Shown here in pieces: positions 16,455 to 23,991 of a stretch of 64,000 nt of DNA (position 1 is its first letter; each line of letters opens with the position of its first letter). The notes under the pieces are model-generated. The model did not search any database. It had not been told where the DNA came from and worked only from the letters and a program-made list of their open reading frames with translations. The translations under genes and the position numbers were made by a program. Source of the stretch: Dyella monticola (GTDB taxonomy: Bacteria > Pseudomonadota > Gammaproteobacteria > Xanthomonadales > Rhodanobacteraceae); NCBI RefSeq assembly GCF_003363155.1, contig NZ_QRBE01000001.1, positions 620,001 to 684,000 on the forward strand. The letters run 5' to 3'.

Positions 16455-17300
16455 TTACACCACGAATCTAAACGCTGCACCATCGCGAACAACGTAGCCG
16501 GCAGTAGGCGCGGCATAGTGAGTGCCGATAACAAGAATCGGCTGATCGGCCCATTCGGCGAAGAGGCGCTTGCGGGTGAGCGTAGCGGCCTCGGGGTCGC
16601 TGTCGCCGAACATCCAGTGGAGGTGTGCTAGCTGGCTCGGGTGGTGGGTCATGTCGCCGGTGATTACCGCGCGTTTCCCCTCCGATTCAATCATCACGCT
16701 AACGTGGCCCGGCGTGTGGCCGATGGAAGGTGTGAGTCGGATCTCCGGCGAGATCACATGGTCCAGCTCCACCAGTTGCACGAGGCCGGCGTCGAAGATC
16801 GGCTTGATGCTATCGCCAAGCATCGCCTGCTGCTCTTCGTCATCATAGGTGCGCCAGAACTCGTATTCCTGCCGACCGAGGAGGTAGCGCGCCTTCGGGA
16901 AGGTCGGCACCCATTTGCCGTTCTCCAGCATCGTGTTCCAGCCGACGTGGTCGACGTGCAGATGTGTGCATACCACGGCGTCGACGCCATCGCGTGACCA
17001 GCGGGCCTCGCCAAGATGCTGCAAAAACGGCGTCGCCAACGGCAGGCCGCCGGTGATCTCGCGCGGCCGGTCGTTGCCTACGCAGGTATCGACAACCAGC
17101 TTCAGCCCCGGCGCATCGACTAGCAGCGCGTGCACGCTCAGCTTCAACGTACTGTCGTCTTCGCTGACGAAGTGCGGATAGAGCCATGTCAACTTGCGCA
17201 GCTCGGCCGCCGTGGCCTGCTGTAGATATTTGACCGGTACCGGCAAATCCATTTCAACGATGCGAGTGACCTTCACTCGGCCTATTTGCCAGCTCAGCAT
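16455..17300 (-). CDS. MBL-fold metallo-hydrolase
   Basis: A 281-residue cytosolic hydrolase. The metal motif 'THLHVDHVGWN' (HxHxDH) is intact. Further ligands are the His in 'SIGHTPGHVSV', the Asp in 'AVITGDMTHHP' and the final His in 'VIGTHYAAPTAG'. The layout, with 'PVPVKYLQ', 'YPHFV' and 'VGNDR', resembles the AHL-lactonase-like and alkylsulfatase-adjacent MBL group, but the substrate is unknown. ATG 17300 follows AGGGGAACG; an in-frame extension to 17372 lacks a ribosome site. The upstream region carries a duplicated cassette of direct repeats (17410-17570) shared with the divergent exported-protein gene. Confidence 0.9.
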   Translation of the reverse strand: MLSWQIGRVKVTRIVEMDLPVPVKYLQQATAAELRKLTWLYPHFVSEDDSTLKLSVHALLVDAPGLKLVVDTCVGNDRPREITGGLPLATPFLQHLGEARWSRDGVDAVVCTHLHVDHVGWNTMLENGKWVPTFPKARYLLGRQEYEFWRTYDDEEQQAMLGDSIKPIFDAGLVQLVELDHVISPEIRLTPSIGHTPGHVSVMIESEGKRAVITGDMTHHPSQLAHLHWMFGDSDPEAATLTRKRLFAEWADQPILVIGTHYAAPTAGYVVRDGAAFRFVV

Positions 17301-17697
17301 CACGTTCCCCTTTTCGCAAGGTTTGAATCGATAAAAGTCTGCGAGCCCGAAACCCAGGTTTAAAGCAGACAAAAGCGGAGTCGGGTTCGCTTGTAAAAAA
17401 GGATCATTGGCGCTTCAAAAGTATCATGACGAATGGCATATAAGCCCGACGAATGACGCGTGCAAAATTCGACAACTCGAAAACGGAATAGAGGCGAGCG
17501 CTTTAAAAAACGCCATGACGAATGGCATATAAGTGCGACGAACGACGCATACAAACTTCGACAATTCGCAAGAGAGATAGATCTTTTAAATATCTTTAAC
17601 GAAGTTCGTCCGTTTTGTTTCGCCTTTTATCTCATTTTGTTTCTCTGCTTCATCGGACACTTCTCCAGCGGACATAGGCGTCCGCTTGGAGTCCACT
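17301..17697. other. Divergent promoter region with a duplicated cassette
   Basis: About 400 bases separating the divergent MBL hydrolase and 17698 genes. Its main content is the tandem duplication at 17410-17570. The rest is AT-rich, with TTTAAATATCTTTAACG near 17585 and no gene. Confidence 0.6.
17410..17570. repeat. Tandem 89-bp duplicated regulatory cassette
   Basis: Two units (17410-17481 and 17498-17570) are about 85 percent identical by eye and share CATGACGAATGGCATATAAG exactly. Each unit has two GACGAAYG direct repeats 20 bases apart (17428, 17448; 17517, 17537). Each ends with a partial palindrome TTCGA-CAAY-TCG (17468-17481; 17557-17570). The spacing equals two helical turns, as for activator binding sites. 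Confidence 0.75.
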
Positions 17698-18126
17698 ATG
17701 AAACCCCCGATCATTGCCACGACCATCGTGCTAGGTCTTGCCTGTGTCGGCAGCAGCAGTGTCGCCCAAGACCAGACCCAAGCCACCAATTTGCAAAATT
17801 TCTCGGTCACCGCGCCAGCGGCCCAATACGAGACCTACGCCGTCACCCTGCCCATGGGTTTCGGATTGCAGGCCTTTGTTGGCAACACGCACAGGCAGTA
17901 CGTACAAGCGGCGCGGGCCGCTGAGGGGTCCGAAGCCCTACGGATGAAGGGTATGGCCACACAGCCGTTTGTCACTGTGGCTATCGACAACTCGGACGGG
18001 CCCGGTGTCGCGAAACGGTTTCTGTTGACCGACTCCGTCCAAAACACGGTTGCCATCGTTGACGTGTATTGCAAGCGTGCCGCGCCCGAAGGCAAGCGGT
18101 GCCGGTTGGTTCCCCAGGTCGTTTAA
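17698..18126 (+). CDS. Exported protein of unknown function
   Basis: A 142-residue protein. The signal peptide is cleaved near 'SSVAQDQ'. The mature part is a compact domain of about 115 residues with 'APAAQYETYAVTLPMGFGLQAFVGNTH', 'RQYVQAARAAE' and a C-terminal 'VAIVDVYCKRAAPEGKRCRLVP' with two Cys that could form a disulfide. I do not recognise the family. ATG 17698 follows TTGGAG; a TTG at 17686 is the in-frame alternative. It is divergent from the MBL hydrolase and downstream of the duplicated cassette. Confidence 0.72.
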   Translation: MKPPIIATTIVLGLACVGSSSVAQDQTQATNLQNFSVTAPAAQYETYAVTLPMGFGLQAFVGNTHRQYVQAARAAEGSEALRMKGMATQPFVTVAIDNSDGPGVAKRFLLTDSVQNTVAIVDVYCKRAAPEGKRCRLVPQVV

Positions 18127-18220
18127 GCCAACGTATAACCGGAACGGAAAAGGGTGCACGCTGAACTCTTTTCTGCAACACGTAAAACAACCCCCAACCC
18201 CATACCTCACACCACCCAAA

Positions 18221-18245
18221 CTCCCTCTCCCTTCGGGGAGAGGGT
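18221..18245. repeat. CTCTCCC palindrome with TTCG loop (repeat copy 4)
   Basis: Stem CTCTCCC/GGGAGAG around a TTCG tetraloop, a very stable RNA hairpin, about 95 bases after the 17698 gene. Confidence 0.7.
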
Positions 18246-18290
18246 TGAAGGGCAATGCAGCGCCGGATCCCAGCTTAAGCCAATAACCAC

Positions 18291-18331
18291 TCCCTCCCCT
18301 GAGCAGGCAGGGGAGGGCTGGGGTGGCGTAG
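18291..18331. repeat. CTCCCCTG-type palindromic repeat, copy 5
   Basis: Stem CCTCCCCTG/CAGGGGAGG plus trailing GCTGGGGTGGCGTAGGC, nearly the same as copy 1 at 7459-7497. Confidence 0.75.
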
Positions 18332-18510
18332 GCTCAGGTTAGCCGCAACGTAAAACGCTACAACCAAGCCCTGCTGCGCAAAGCTTCACTCGAAGCACCA
18401 TCCTCGATCTGGCTACAAACTCTCCCATCCACAGCAGAGCGCAATCGCCTGCCTGGGTGTAAGCCCGCGCCAATTTCCTGCAAGATATCTCCCATACCGG
18501 TGGAGTCGAT

Positions 18511-19434
18511 ATGCCTATCGAAAACGAGGATAAACTCGTCATTGCAGGTTTCTGGCGCCGCATCCTTGCTTTCCTCATCGATGTGCTCATCCTCTTCATC
18601 ATAGGAGAGCTGATTGGAACGCTGTTTTACGATGCGCTCGTGGACGTCGGTGCGCCTGCACGGCTTATCGGCTTTGCCGTGGCGCTCGCATATTTCGGGG
18701 TTTTCAATAGCCACATCGGCGAAGGGCAAACACCAGGCAATCGCTTGCTCAGCATTTGCGTGGTAGATGCGCAGGGCGAACCATTGTCTTTGGGACGAGC
18801 CTTGGCTCGAAGCGCAATACTCGGCACACCTTATTTTCTAAACCCTCTGTCGCTAGTTGTACCGTTGTCGCCCGCATTGCATGTACTGGCGGTTTTTGGC
18901 CTCGGGTTCGCCACCATCTACTTGTACGTGTTCAACCGAAACACATGGCAATCCCTCCACGATCTTGTGGTTGGGTCGTATGTTATCCGTGTGGAAATCG
19001 AGTGCAGCGAGGCCCATTTCCCGCGACCATGGCGCGGACACTGGATAGTCATACCGCTGTTCACAATGCTCGCCCTGGGTGCGCCGATGGCTATCACGCA
19101 CTTCAACAATACGGGTTTGCTCATTGGACTCGCGCCGATGACTCAAACGGTGAAAGCGAAGCCCCATGTTATGCGGGTCGTGGTCCATCGTGGCTCGGCA
19201 TTCTTCTCTAACGGAGCCTCCGTGCATTACCTGGGTGCGGCGATTCGTTTAGATGCACCTATTACGGATGATCCTGATTACGCCCGCAACATTGCCCGCA
19301 TCATGGCCGAAGACGATCCCGATCTATCCCAGGAGGATGTCGTCAGCGTTTCTCTCCCCTACGGCTTCGATATCGGTATCGCCTCAGGCGGGACCACGCA
19401 GATGTATAGGTCCAGTCCTGGTGAGCTTGGGTGA
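18511..19434 (+). CDS. RDD-family membrane protein
   Basis: A 307-residue membrane protein. The N-terminal RDD domain (residues about 10-165) has the typical 'GFWRRILAFLIDVLIL' opening (the R and D of the name), then 'GEGQTPGNRLLSICVVDAQGEPLSLGRALARS' and 'WQSLHDLVVGSYVI'. A further helix ('WIVIPLFTMLALGAPMAI') leads to a soluble C-terminal domain of about 110 residues with no recognised family. RDD proteins are often transport- or stress-related. A GGTGGAG site precedes the ATG. The soluble tail is an unusual extension and probably lies on the outer side if the topology is even. Confidence 0.85.
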   Translation: MPIENEDKLVIAGFWRRILAFLIDVLILFIIGELIGTLFYDALVDVGAPARLIGFAVALAYFGVFNSHIGEGQTPGNRLLSICVVDAQGEPLSLGRALARSAILGTPYFLNPLSLVVPLSPALHVLAVFGLGFATIYLYVFNRNTWQSLHDLVVGSYVIRVEIECSEAHFPRPWRGHWIVIPLFTMLALGAPMAITHFNNTGLLIGLAPMTQTVKAKPHVMRVVVHRGSAFFSNGASVHYLGAAIRLDAPITDDPDYARNIARIMAEDDPDLSQEDVVSVSLPYGFDIGIASGGTTQMYRSSPGELG

Positions 19435-19519
19435 CGCTGAGCGGCGGCTTTTTTGATTGGGTACGCAAAATTTCAATTCGAGATCAGTAAAGTGACTGAT
19501 AAAACAGGGAGGATGCACG

Positions 19520-20203
19520 ATGGGCCTATCGCGTCTAGGAGTCAGTTGTCTATTCATTCTTCTCACGTCCATCACGTGCGCACAAGCCGAAGAGGACCGC
19601 TATTGCCGTGCAGAAGATTGGAATGGCCCAGCGGTGACGACGCGTATTGCCACTTGGAGTGCAGGAGCAGTCACCGAAGGGATGCCCTCTCAGTTACGAG
19701 AGGCATTTGATAGCTCCGATCCGCAATGTGGCGGAACGCCTTGCTTTGCGCGCGGGGGAGTCACTGGCGTGGAGGTGCGCCAGGTTGGCGCGTCTGTCTG
19801 CGTCGGAGTGCCTCAGAAGGGCAAGCTAGCGACGATGTTCGGCTGGATTCCGGCGTCTCGATGGCATGGCACTGACAGTTCACCCCAGCCGGTAGTCCGA
19901 TGGGTTGGTGTATGGCAGAACGAGACGGCAAAAATAACTGTTCAATCTATGGTTGATGGTCAGCTCGATATCAAAGGTCATGCGGTTAGGGATTTAGGTC
20001 CTGATGGAGGAGATGTTGAAATTTACGGAGACTTCTCGATAACGGGCAAACCAAAAAATGGCGTCGTAACGTCGAACGACGATTCCGATCCCTGTAAGGT
20101 GTCCATTCGACTTTTGGGCGATTACCTTGTTGCGGCAGATAACGACGCCTGTGGTGGGATGGGTATTACGTTCGCTGGCATGTATCGACTACGGCATCAT
20201 TGA
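19520..20203 (+). CDS. Exported protein of unknown function, Cys-containing
   Basis: A 227-residue protein with a signal peptide ('LFILLTSITCAQAEE', cleaved near AQA). The mature region has several Cys ('RYCRAEDW', 'QCGGTPCF', 'ASVCVG', 'SDPCKVS', 'NDACGGMGITFAGMYRLR'). The central half is beta-rich ('VGVWQNETAKITVQSMVDGQLDIKGHAV'), and the end 'GITFAGMYRLR' resembles small beta-barrel lysozyme-inhibitor-like or lipocalin-like folds. I do not assign a family. A GGGAGGA site lies before the ATG. It is 86 bases downstream of the RDD gene on the same strand, so possibly co-transcribed. Confidence 0.78.
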   Translation: MGLSRLGVSCLFILLTSITCAQAEEDRYCRAEDWNGPAVTTRIATWSAGAVTEGMPSQLREAFDSSDPQCGGTPCFARGGVTGVEVRQVGASVCVGVPQKGKLATMFGWIPASRWHGTDSSPQPVVRWVGVWQNETAKITVQSMVDGQLDIKGHAVRDLGPDGGDVEIYGDFSITGKPKNGVVTSNDDSDPCKVSIRLLGDYLVAADNDACGGMGITFAGMYRLRHH

Positions 20204-20252
20204 GTACGGCTTTTCTCCGCACCCTTAACGCCTGTTTCTGGCCGAGAGCAGA

Positions 20253-20347
20253 TTGCAATGCTTTTTGGCCTATGCGAAAAATGAAGTCGATGACCTGACT
20301 TCGGAACAGAAAAAGTGCTGAAGCAAATCATCGAGCAGTGGAGGTGA
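20253..20347 (+). pseudogene. Remnant of a RelE/HigB-type toxin C-terminus
   Basis: The frame from about 20253 reads 'CFLAYAKNEVDDLTSEQKK'. One base shift then gives 'VLKQIIEQWR' and a stop at 20345. Combined, this matches the usual tail of HigB/RelE-like toxins paired with NadS-type antitoxins. The N-terminal two thirds is absent. The remnant ends 2 bases before the antitoxin start, as in intact toxin-antitoxin operons. Confidence 0.6.
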
Positions 20348-20349
20348 TG

Positions 20350-20511
20350 ATGGATAAGAACCTATTCAACGAGCTGATGCAAAGCGTTACCGAGATGAAC
20401 GAGATTCATCACTGGGAGCAGGGGCGCCGCAATCCAACGGGTCCTGCTAGAGCGCTTCTGCGTGCCATTGAGAGGGATCCAAAGCATGTGCTGGCTGCCC
20501 TGATTGGTTAA
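20350..20511 (+). pseudogene. Internally deleted NadS/HigA-type antitoxin
   Basis: 53 codons: 'MDKNLFNELMQSVTEMNEI' joined directly to 'HHWEQGRRNPTGPARALLRAI' and 'RDPKHVLAALIG'. Intact NadS-family antitoxins are about 95-105 residues. The part missing here is the middle, with most of the helix-turn-helix (from the second helix to the Trp-Glu-Gln of 'NWEQG'). The frame stays open and a ribosome site AGGTGATG is present, so a short protein could still be made, but DNA binding should be lost. Confidence 0.65.
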
Positions 20512-20867
20512 CGCCACGAGCAGCGTGATCACCCACGGATCAGTGTTGTATCGTCCAGTGCCCTAATCTCGGGGCAGTTCAGGGCCGTCCATAGACGGGC
20601 CTTTTATTTGGGGTCCTGTAACCCGGCTCTTTCTCTACGCAACAATCGCAAAAACATGCGAATCGATTCGGCCGCCCGCTGCGATGGACAACGTCCCGGA
20701 CATCTGCAGCGAGGGCTTTTCAGCAAACACCGAATCACGCATGATTTTGTCAGCGTCGCCAGGCGCTACAGGGGCGGGGAAGTGAACATTGCATGCCTTA
20801 CTGGATACGTTCCAGCGTGGCGGCATGGCGCTACCCCCAGGGACGTGACCAACGGTAAAGGATCGGT
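20512..20867. other. Intergenic region
   Basis: About 355 bases. It holds a terminator-like hairpin at 20582-20608 and the ribosome site of the lipoprotein gene. I see no further gene. Confidence 0.5.
20582..20608 (+). terminator. Terminator-like hairpin after the decayed toxin-antitoxin locus
   Basis: GGGCCGTC CATA GACGGGCC followed by TTTTATTT; one stem mismatch. Confidence 0.6.
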
Positions 20868-21635
20868 ATGAAGCTTCCAGTGATCGTGCGCGCCGCACTT
20901 TGTGTTGCGGCCACCAGTCTTCTGTCGGGCTGCATCAACAACGTGCAAGTCAAGGACGTCCAGCAAGACAAGGCCGGTTTTCTCGCTAGCCATTTTTCAC
21001 CGAGCAGTTTATCGACTGGGGTGTATAAAACCATCACTGACGCTGACAGCGGGCAGATGAAGTTCAAGCGTATCGTCTACCAGCTCAACTGGGACAACGA
21101 TGTGGAAAACAAAGACAAAACCTACAAAACAAGCGAAACGTACACGCTTACCAATGTCGGTAATGGCCTCGTCGAAGTGATGTCGGAGAATTCGCGCAAT
21201 GGCGTACCGTTCTCCCAAGACTACCAACTCAGCTATCGAAACCTGATCACTATCAAAGGCCAATCGATGAATTTGGGGGCCAACATCGCTCCCATGGAAA
21301 TGGAAATGAAGAGTTTCGAGCACTTCGACCCCATTTCTTCGTTTAGGTCCGGACTCGAATACAAATATAAGTACGGAACCTCCGCGCAGATCATGAACTA
21401 CCGCGATGGCCACACATCGTGCGAGCGTGGCGATGCACAGCCGGCTTCGGAATTGAACGCAACACTATCGGGCGAAGCGTGGACGATAAGTTGCCATTTT
21501 TTCAATCAAAACGACGTCCTTCAGTCGACCGTGAAATTCGCCTATTTGGAAAACTACGGCATAACCGTTGCCGAACATGTGCAATCGTCAGCGTCCGTCA
21601 ATGAATCCAAGATTGCTTCGTTTACTGTCGAATAA
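20868..21635 (+). CDS. Lipoprotein of unknown function
   Basis: A 255-residue lipoprotein with lipobox 'LLSGC' (Cys about residue 21). The mature part is mainly beta ('GQMKFKRIVYQLNWDNDVE', 'TYTLTNVGNGLVEVMSEN', 'YQLSYRNLITIKGQSMNLGAN'), like a single envelope beta-sandwich. Two Cys ('SCERGD', 'ISCHFF') could pair. The ribosome site is weak (GGATCGGT). No family recognised. It stands alone between a terminator and a palindromic repeat. Confidence 0.75.
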   Translation: MKLPVIVRAALCVAATSLLSGCINNVQVKDVQQDKAGFLASHFSPSSLSTGVYKTITDADSGQMKFKRIVYQLNWDNDVENKDKTYKTSETYTLTNVGNGLVEVMSENSRNGVPFSQDYQLSYRNLITIKGQSMNLGANIAPMEMEMKSFEHFDPISSFRSGLEYKYKYGTSAQIMNYRDGHTSCERGDAQPASELNATLSGEAWTISCHFFNQNDVLQSTVKFAYLENYGITVAEHVQSSASVNESKIASFTVE

Positions 21636-21670
21636 TTTAAAGAGGATCAGAGTCTGAGGTTCCCCGACGT

Positions 21671-21710
21671 TTTGCTCGTCATTCCGGCCTTCGCCGGAAC
21701 GACGAGCAAA
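21671..21710. repeat. CGTCATTCCGGC palindrome, copy A
   Basis: An 18-bp stem TTTGCTCGTCATTCCGGC with CTTC loop and its complement (one mismatch), 36 bases after the lipoprotein stop. The outer arm TTTGCT/AGCAAA is specific to this copy (see copies B-D). Confidence 0.85.
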
Positions 21711-21902
21711 GGTGGCAAGTTCGCCAGTGCGAGCAATTTTCCTGATTTGTCCGGACTGTTGAATGTTGCTGCGCTTTGTGACGACACCAACGTATGTCAA
21801 CGTCGAATGCGGTGGATCGTGGCCGGACCTTCTTCAATTCGCCCATCAAACGACTTATCAAATTAACGCTGAAACGATGTGAGAGAACGCAGGGGGACGG
21901 TC

Positions 21903-22203
21903 ATGGAAGAGATGTCGAGCACGATATCCGACGCGGCTTTGGAAACCAGTGTAGAGCCGGCGCCAGCGACGTTTAGTTTTGAATGGTTGGAGTTGCGCGT
22001 AGCCAAGTACAGGCAGGACGATGACGAACCCGTGACCACCAGGCTGGATCGTGCTCAGCAGCTTTCTCCTGGCCCTGCTGACGGTCACCTATCTAATTTC
22101 ATGGTGGGCGGTTCGAACCAAAAGCCGCCTCGACCTATACGAGGTTGTGCTGACGGAAGCATCGCTACGCGAAAGTGAGGAACGGGAAAAGGATGCGCAC
22201 TGA
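21903..22203 (+). pseudogene. Frameshifted small membrane-protein gene
   Basis: ATG 21903, after AGGGGGA, opens 'MEEMSSTISDAALETSVEP...FEWLELRVAKYRQDDDEPVTT'. The +1 frame, open from 22036, then reads 'PPGWIVLSSFLLALLTVTY' and 'LISWWAVRTKSRLDLYEVVL', ending in a charged 'EREKDAH' at 22201-22203. A soluble N-terminus, one membrane helix and a charged tail form a sensible single protein of about 98 residues if one base is removed between 22036 and about 22060. Without the shift the first frame runs on to 22178 as low-complexity residues. It is either a broken gene or a programmed +1 frameshift. Confidence 0.5.
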
Positions 22204-22221
22204 GCTTCCGCATTGGCCGCA

Positions 22222-22494
22222 TCACTGCCACGCCCGCTGTTGATCAGCAAACCAATTTTCATTCCTCAGTTGATCCAACGCCTCGCCAATCTGCTCGCTG
22301 ATCTGGATAAAAACGCGATAGAGCTCGGCACGGCTTATCGTCACGGTGGTAGTGCCGTGCGCATCACCGGCATCTCCACGGGCTATGCGTGCCATGAGGT
22401 GAACCATCGTTTGGATTTCTTTGAGCTCCAAATAACTGTCTTCGGATAACAGGTACAGTTGCGGCCCCATGCGGGTGCCGGGTGTGTCTTTCAT
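22222..22494 (-). CDS. XAC0095-family small protein, copy 1
   Basis: A 90-residue protein of the XAC0095 type known from Xanthomonadales. It has 'YLLSEDSYLELKEIQTMVHLMARIARGD' and, after a variable loop, 'VTISRAELYRVFIQISEQIGEALDQL'. These are two helices flanking a short strand. The family function is unknown; the small cytosolic helical fold suggests a binding or regulatory role. The ATG at 22494 has a GTGGAG site. Upstream lies a leader of about 150 nt that is homologous to the one before the second family member at 62274. The frame is also open through that leader, but the leader is conserved as RNA structure. Confidence 0.8.
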   Translation of the reverse strand: MKDTPGTRMGPQLYLLSEDSYLELKEIQTMVHLMARIARGDAGDAHGTTTVTISRAELYRVFIQISEQIGEALDQLRNENWFADQQRAWQ

Positions 22495-22646
22495 GAGCGT
22501 TCTCCACACGTTTAGATCACGCCGCGTATTGCGCGCGGCGTGAAGGGCTACAGGAAAAATCCTGCTCGTTTTGTAGGAATCAGCTGCTTCCGTTTTGACG
22601 AATGCCCACTTTGGCTCGACGTCGCGCCGCTGACGCGGGTGTGAAG
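22495..22646 (-). promoter_or_regulatory. Conserved structured 5' leader of XAC0095 gene, copy 1
   Basis: About 152 bases, collinear with 62120-62273. On the minus strand the predicted hairpins are GCC-AAAGTG-GGC, GGAA-GCAGCTGA-TTCC, CAGG-ATTTTT-CCTG and CACGCCGCG-CGCAATA-CGCGGCGTG. The last hairpin ends about 25 bases before the start codon, ahead of the GTGGAG ribosome site. The counterpart has A-T in place of one G-C pair in this last stem, a compensatory change. Confidence 0.65.
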
Positions 22647-23255
22647 TAGGTGAAATGCACCATGGTGGGAGCACGAAGACGTGCCGGTGCCGTATGATCG
22701 AGCGTAACCATCATTAACTCCATCTTAGTTGGTGGTGGCCAGCGGGTCGTCTGAGCTGCTACTCGGGCGATCCGCGTTACTTCACATCATGTCAGGCGTG
22801 TCGCAGTCATCAAAGAGGATGGGCACGCCCGACAACCGAACCTTCGCATAAGCGCGGCATGTTATCTGTCGGTGGCGAGTGCTTTGACATGTTGGCAAAC
22901 GCCTACGCGAAGAAAGCTCCAGGGACGGAAGTGGTTAAATGAGGTTATCTGCCTCCCTTCCGTTTTCTCCTTTTTAACGACGCTTACGCTGGCCTCTTTG
23001 AAATGGAGCGGTCGTCTTTCGATCGCCACGATGGGGTGTGCCGCGGCGTTTTTTTTGCCGCCGTATCACGCGGTAAGCGGGTGGGAATCACCCCCCCACC
23101 TACGGCGGCCATTCTTCCATCCGAGAGACGTCATTCCGGCCTTCGCCGGAATGACGAGCAAAACGTGGCGAGTCAGGCCCCCGACCCGTTCCGGAGGCCG
23201 TATCATCCATCCGGCAATACAGGCAGATCATTCCTCTAACCAAGGTGTGGCGGAC
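22647..23255. other. Intergenic region upstream of marC
   Basis: About 610 bases between divergent genes. It holds promoters for both sides, a T-rich hairpin-like GGCG-TTTTTTTT-GCCGCC near 23045, and palindrome copy B. The frame is open into marC from 22872, but that stretch is repeat- and stem-derived and not protein-like. Confidence 0.5.
23129..23156. repeat. CGTCATTCCGGC palindrome, copy B
   Basis: A perfect stem CGTCATTCCGGC/GCCGGAATGACG with CTTC loop. The right flank GAGCAAA equals that of copy A, but the left flank does not, so this copy is incomplete. Confidence 0.85.
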
Positions 23256-23918
23256 ATGGCAGCCGAACTCCAACAGTTTATCCATCTGCTTTTTATCGGC
23301 GTGGTGGCGTTGTTCCCGGTGGTGAATCCCATCGGTACGGCCTTTGTGGTGATGCCGTATTTCGCTCACCTGGATAGTGCCGGCAAAAAGCAGGCGGTAG
23401 CCAAAATCACGCTGTACGCGTTTTGCGTCTGCACCGTTACCCTGATCGCCGGCGCATGGATATTGAAATTGTTTGGGCTATCCATTCCCGTGGTGCAGCT
23501 CGCGGGCGGCATCATGATCTGCAGGATGGGCTGGGAATTCCTGACGACCGATAAAGATTCAACTGCAGACAGCAACGATGATGTCGGTCAAGCAAAAGCG
23601 CGCAACATCGACGATCAGTTGTTTTACCCATTGACGTTTCCGCTGACCACCGGCGCGGGAACGATCTCGGTATTGCTGACGCTGAGCGCGCATGGTGCGG
23701 ATGTCGACCTGCGCAAGACCGTGTACAACATGACCGCGATCCTGCTGGCCATCGTGGTGATGTGCGTGCTGGTGTACGTGTTTTTTCTCAATACGCAGCG
23801 CATCGAACGCTATCTCGGCTCCCAGGGGGAGCGGATTTTCAATCGCTTGATCGCGTTTTTTATTTTTTGCGTGGGGCTGCAGATTGCTGTTACGGGGCTC
23901 AAAACGCTTTTTGGTTAA
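23256..23918 (+). CDS. MarC-family integral membrane protein
   Basis: A 220-residue inner-membrane protein with six predicted helices. Family features are 'VVALFPVVNPIGTAFV' in helix 1, 'AGGIMICRMGWEFL' and 'FPLTFPLTTGAGTISVLLTL' (the conserved PLTxPLTxGPG-like segment). The role is unresolved: once linked to multiple antibiotic resistance, later disputed. ATG 23256 follows AAGGTG. A strong hairpin terminator follows. Confidence 0.92.
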   Translation: MAAELQQFIHLLFIGVVALFPVVNPIGTAFVVMPYFAHLDSAGKKQAVAKITLYAFCVCTVTLIAGAWILKLFGLSIPVVQLAGGIMICRMGWEFLTTDKDSTADSNDDVGQAKARNIDDQLFYPLTFPLTTGAGTISVLLTLSAHGADVDLRKTVYNMTAILLAIVVMCVLVYVFFLNTQRIERYLGSQGERIFNRLIAFFIFCVGLQIAVTGLKTLFG

Positions 23919-23928
23919 GCCAGAGAAC

Positions 23929-23986
23929 CGGGCGGCTTCACTTATTCCACGACATTTTACGCGTAGGTGAAGCTGCCCGTTTGTTT
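23929..23986 (+). terminator. Terminator hairpin between marC and the membrane protein gene
   Basis: A 13-bp stem CGGGCGGCTTCAC/GTGAAGCTGCCCG (one wobble) with a 25-base loop, then TTTGTTTATC. It lies between converging genes and may serve both. Confidence 0.7.
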
Positions 23987-23991
23987 ATCTC

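Larger units (their letters stand above)
18127..18510. other. Intergenic region with two palindromic repeats
   Basis: About 380 bases without a gene. It holds the repeats at 18221-18245 and 18291-18331, and the ribosome site of the RDD gene. Confidence 0.6.

Noticed and set aside
17410-17570. Could be read as a CRISPR-like repeat
   Set aside because: Only two units, no uniform spacers, no cas genes; it is a promoter-region duplication.
22110-22119. GGTTCGAACC as a tRNA T-loop
   Set aside because: No cloverleaf can be drawn around it, and it lies in the small membrane gene.
22872-23255. In-frame upstream extension of marC
   Set aside because: The extension encodes a palindromic repeat ('VIPAFAGMTSK') and low-complexity sequence; marC proteins start at the 23256 ATG.
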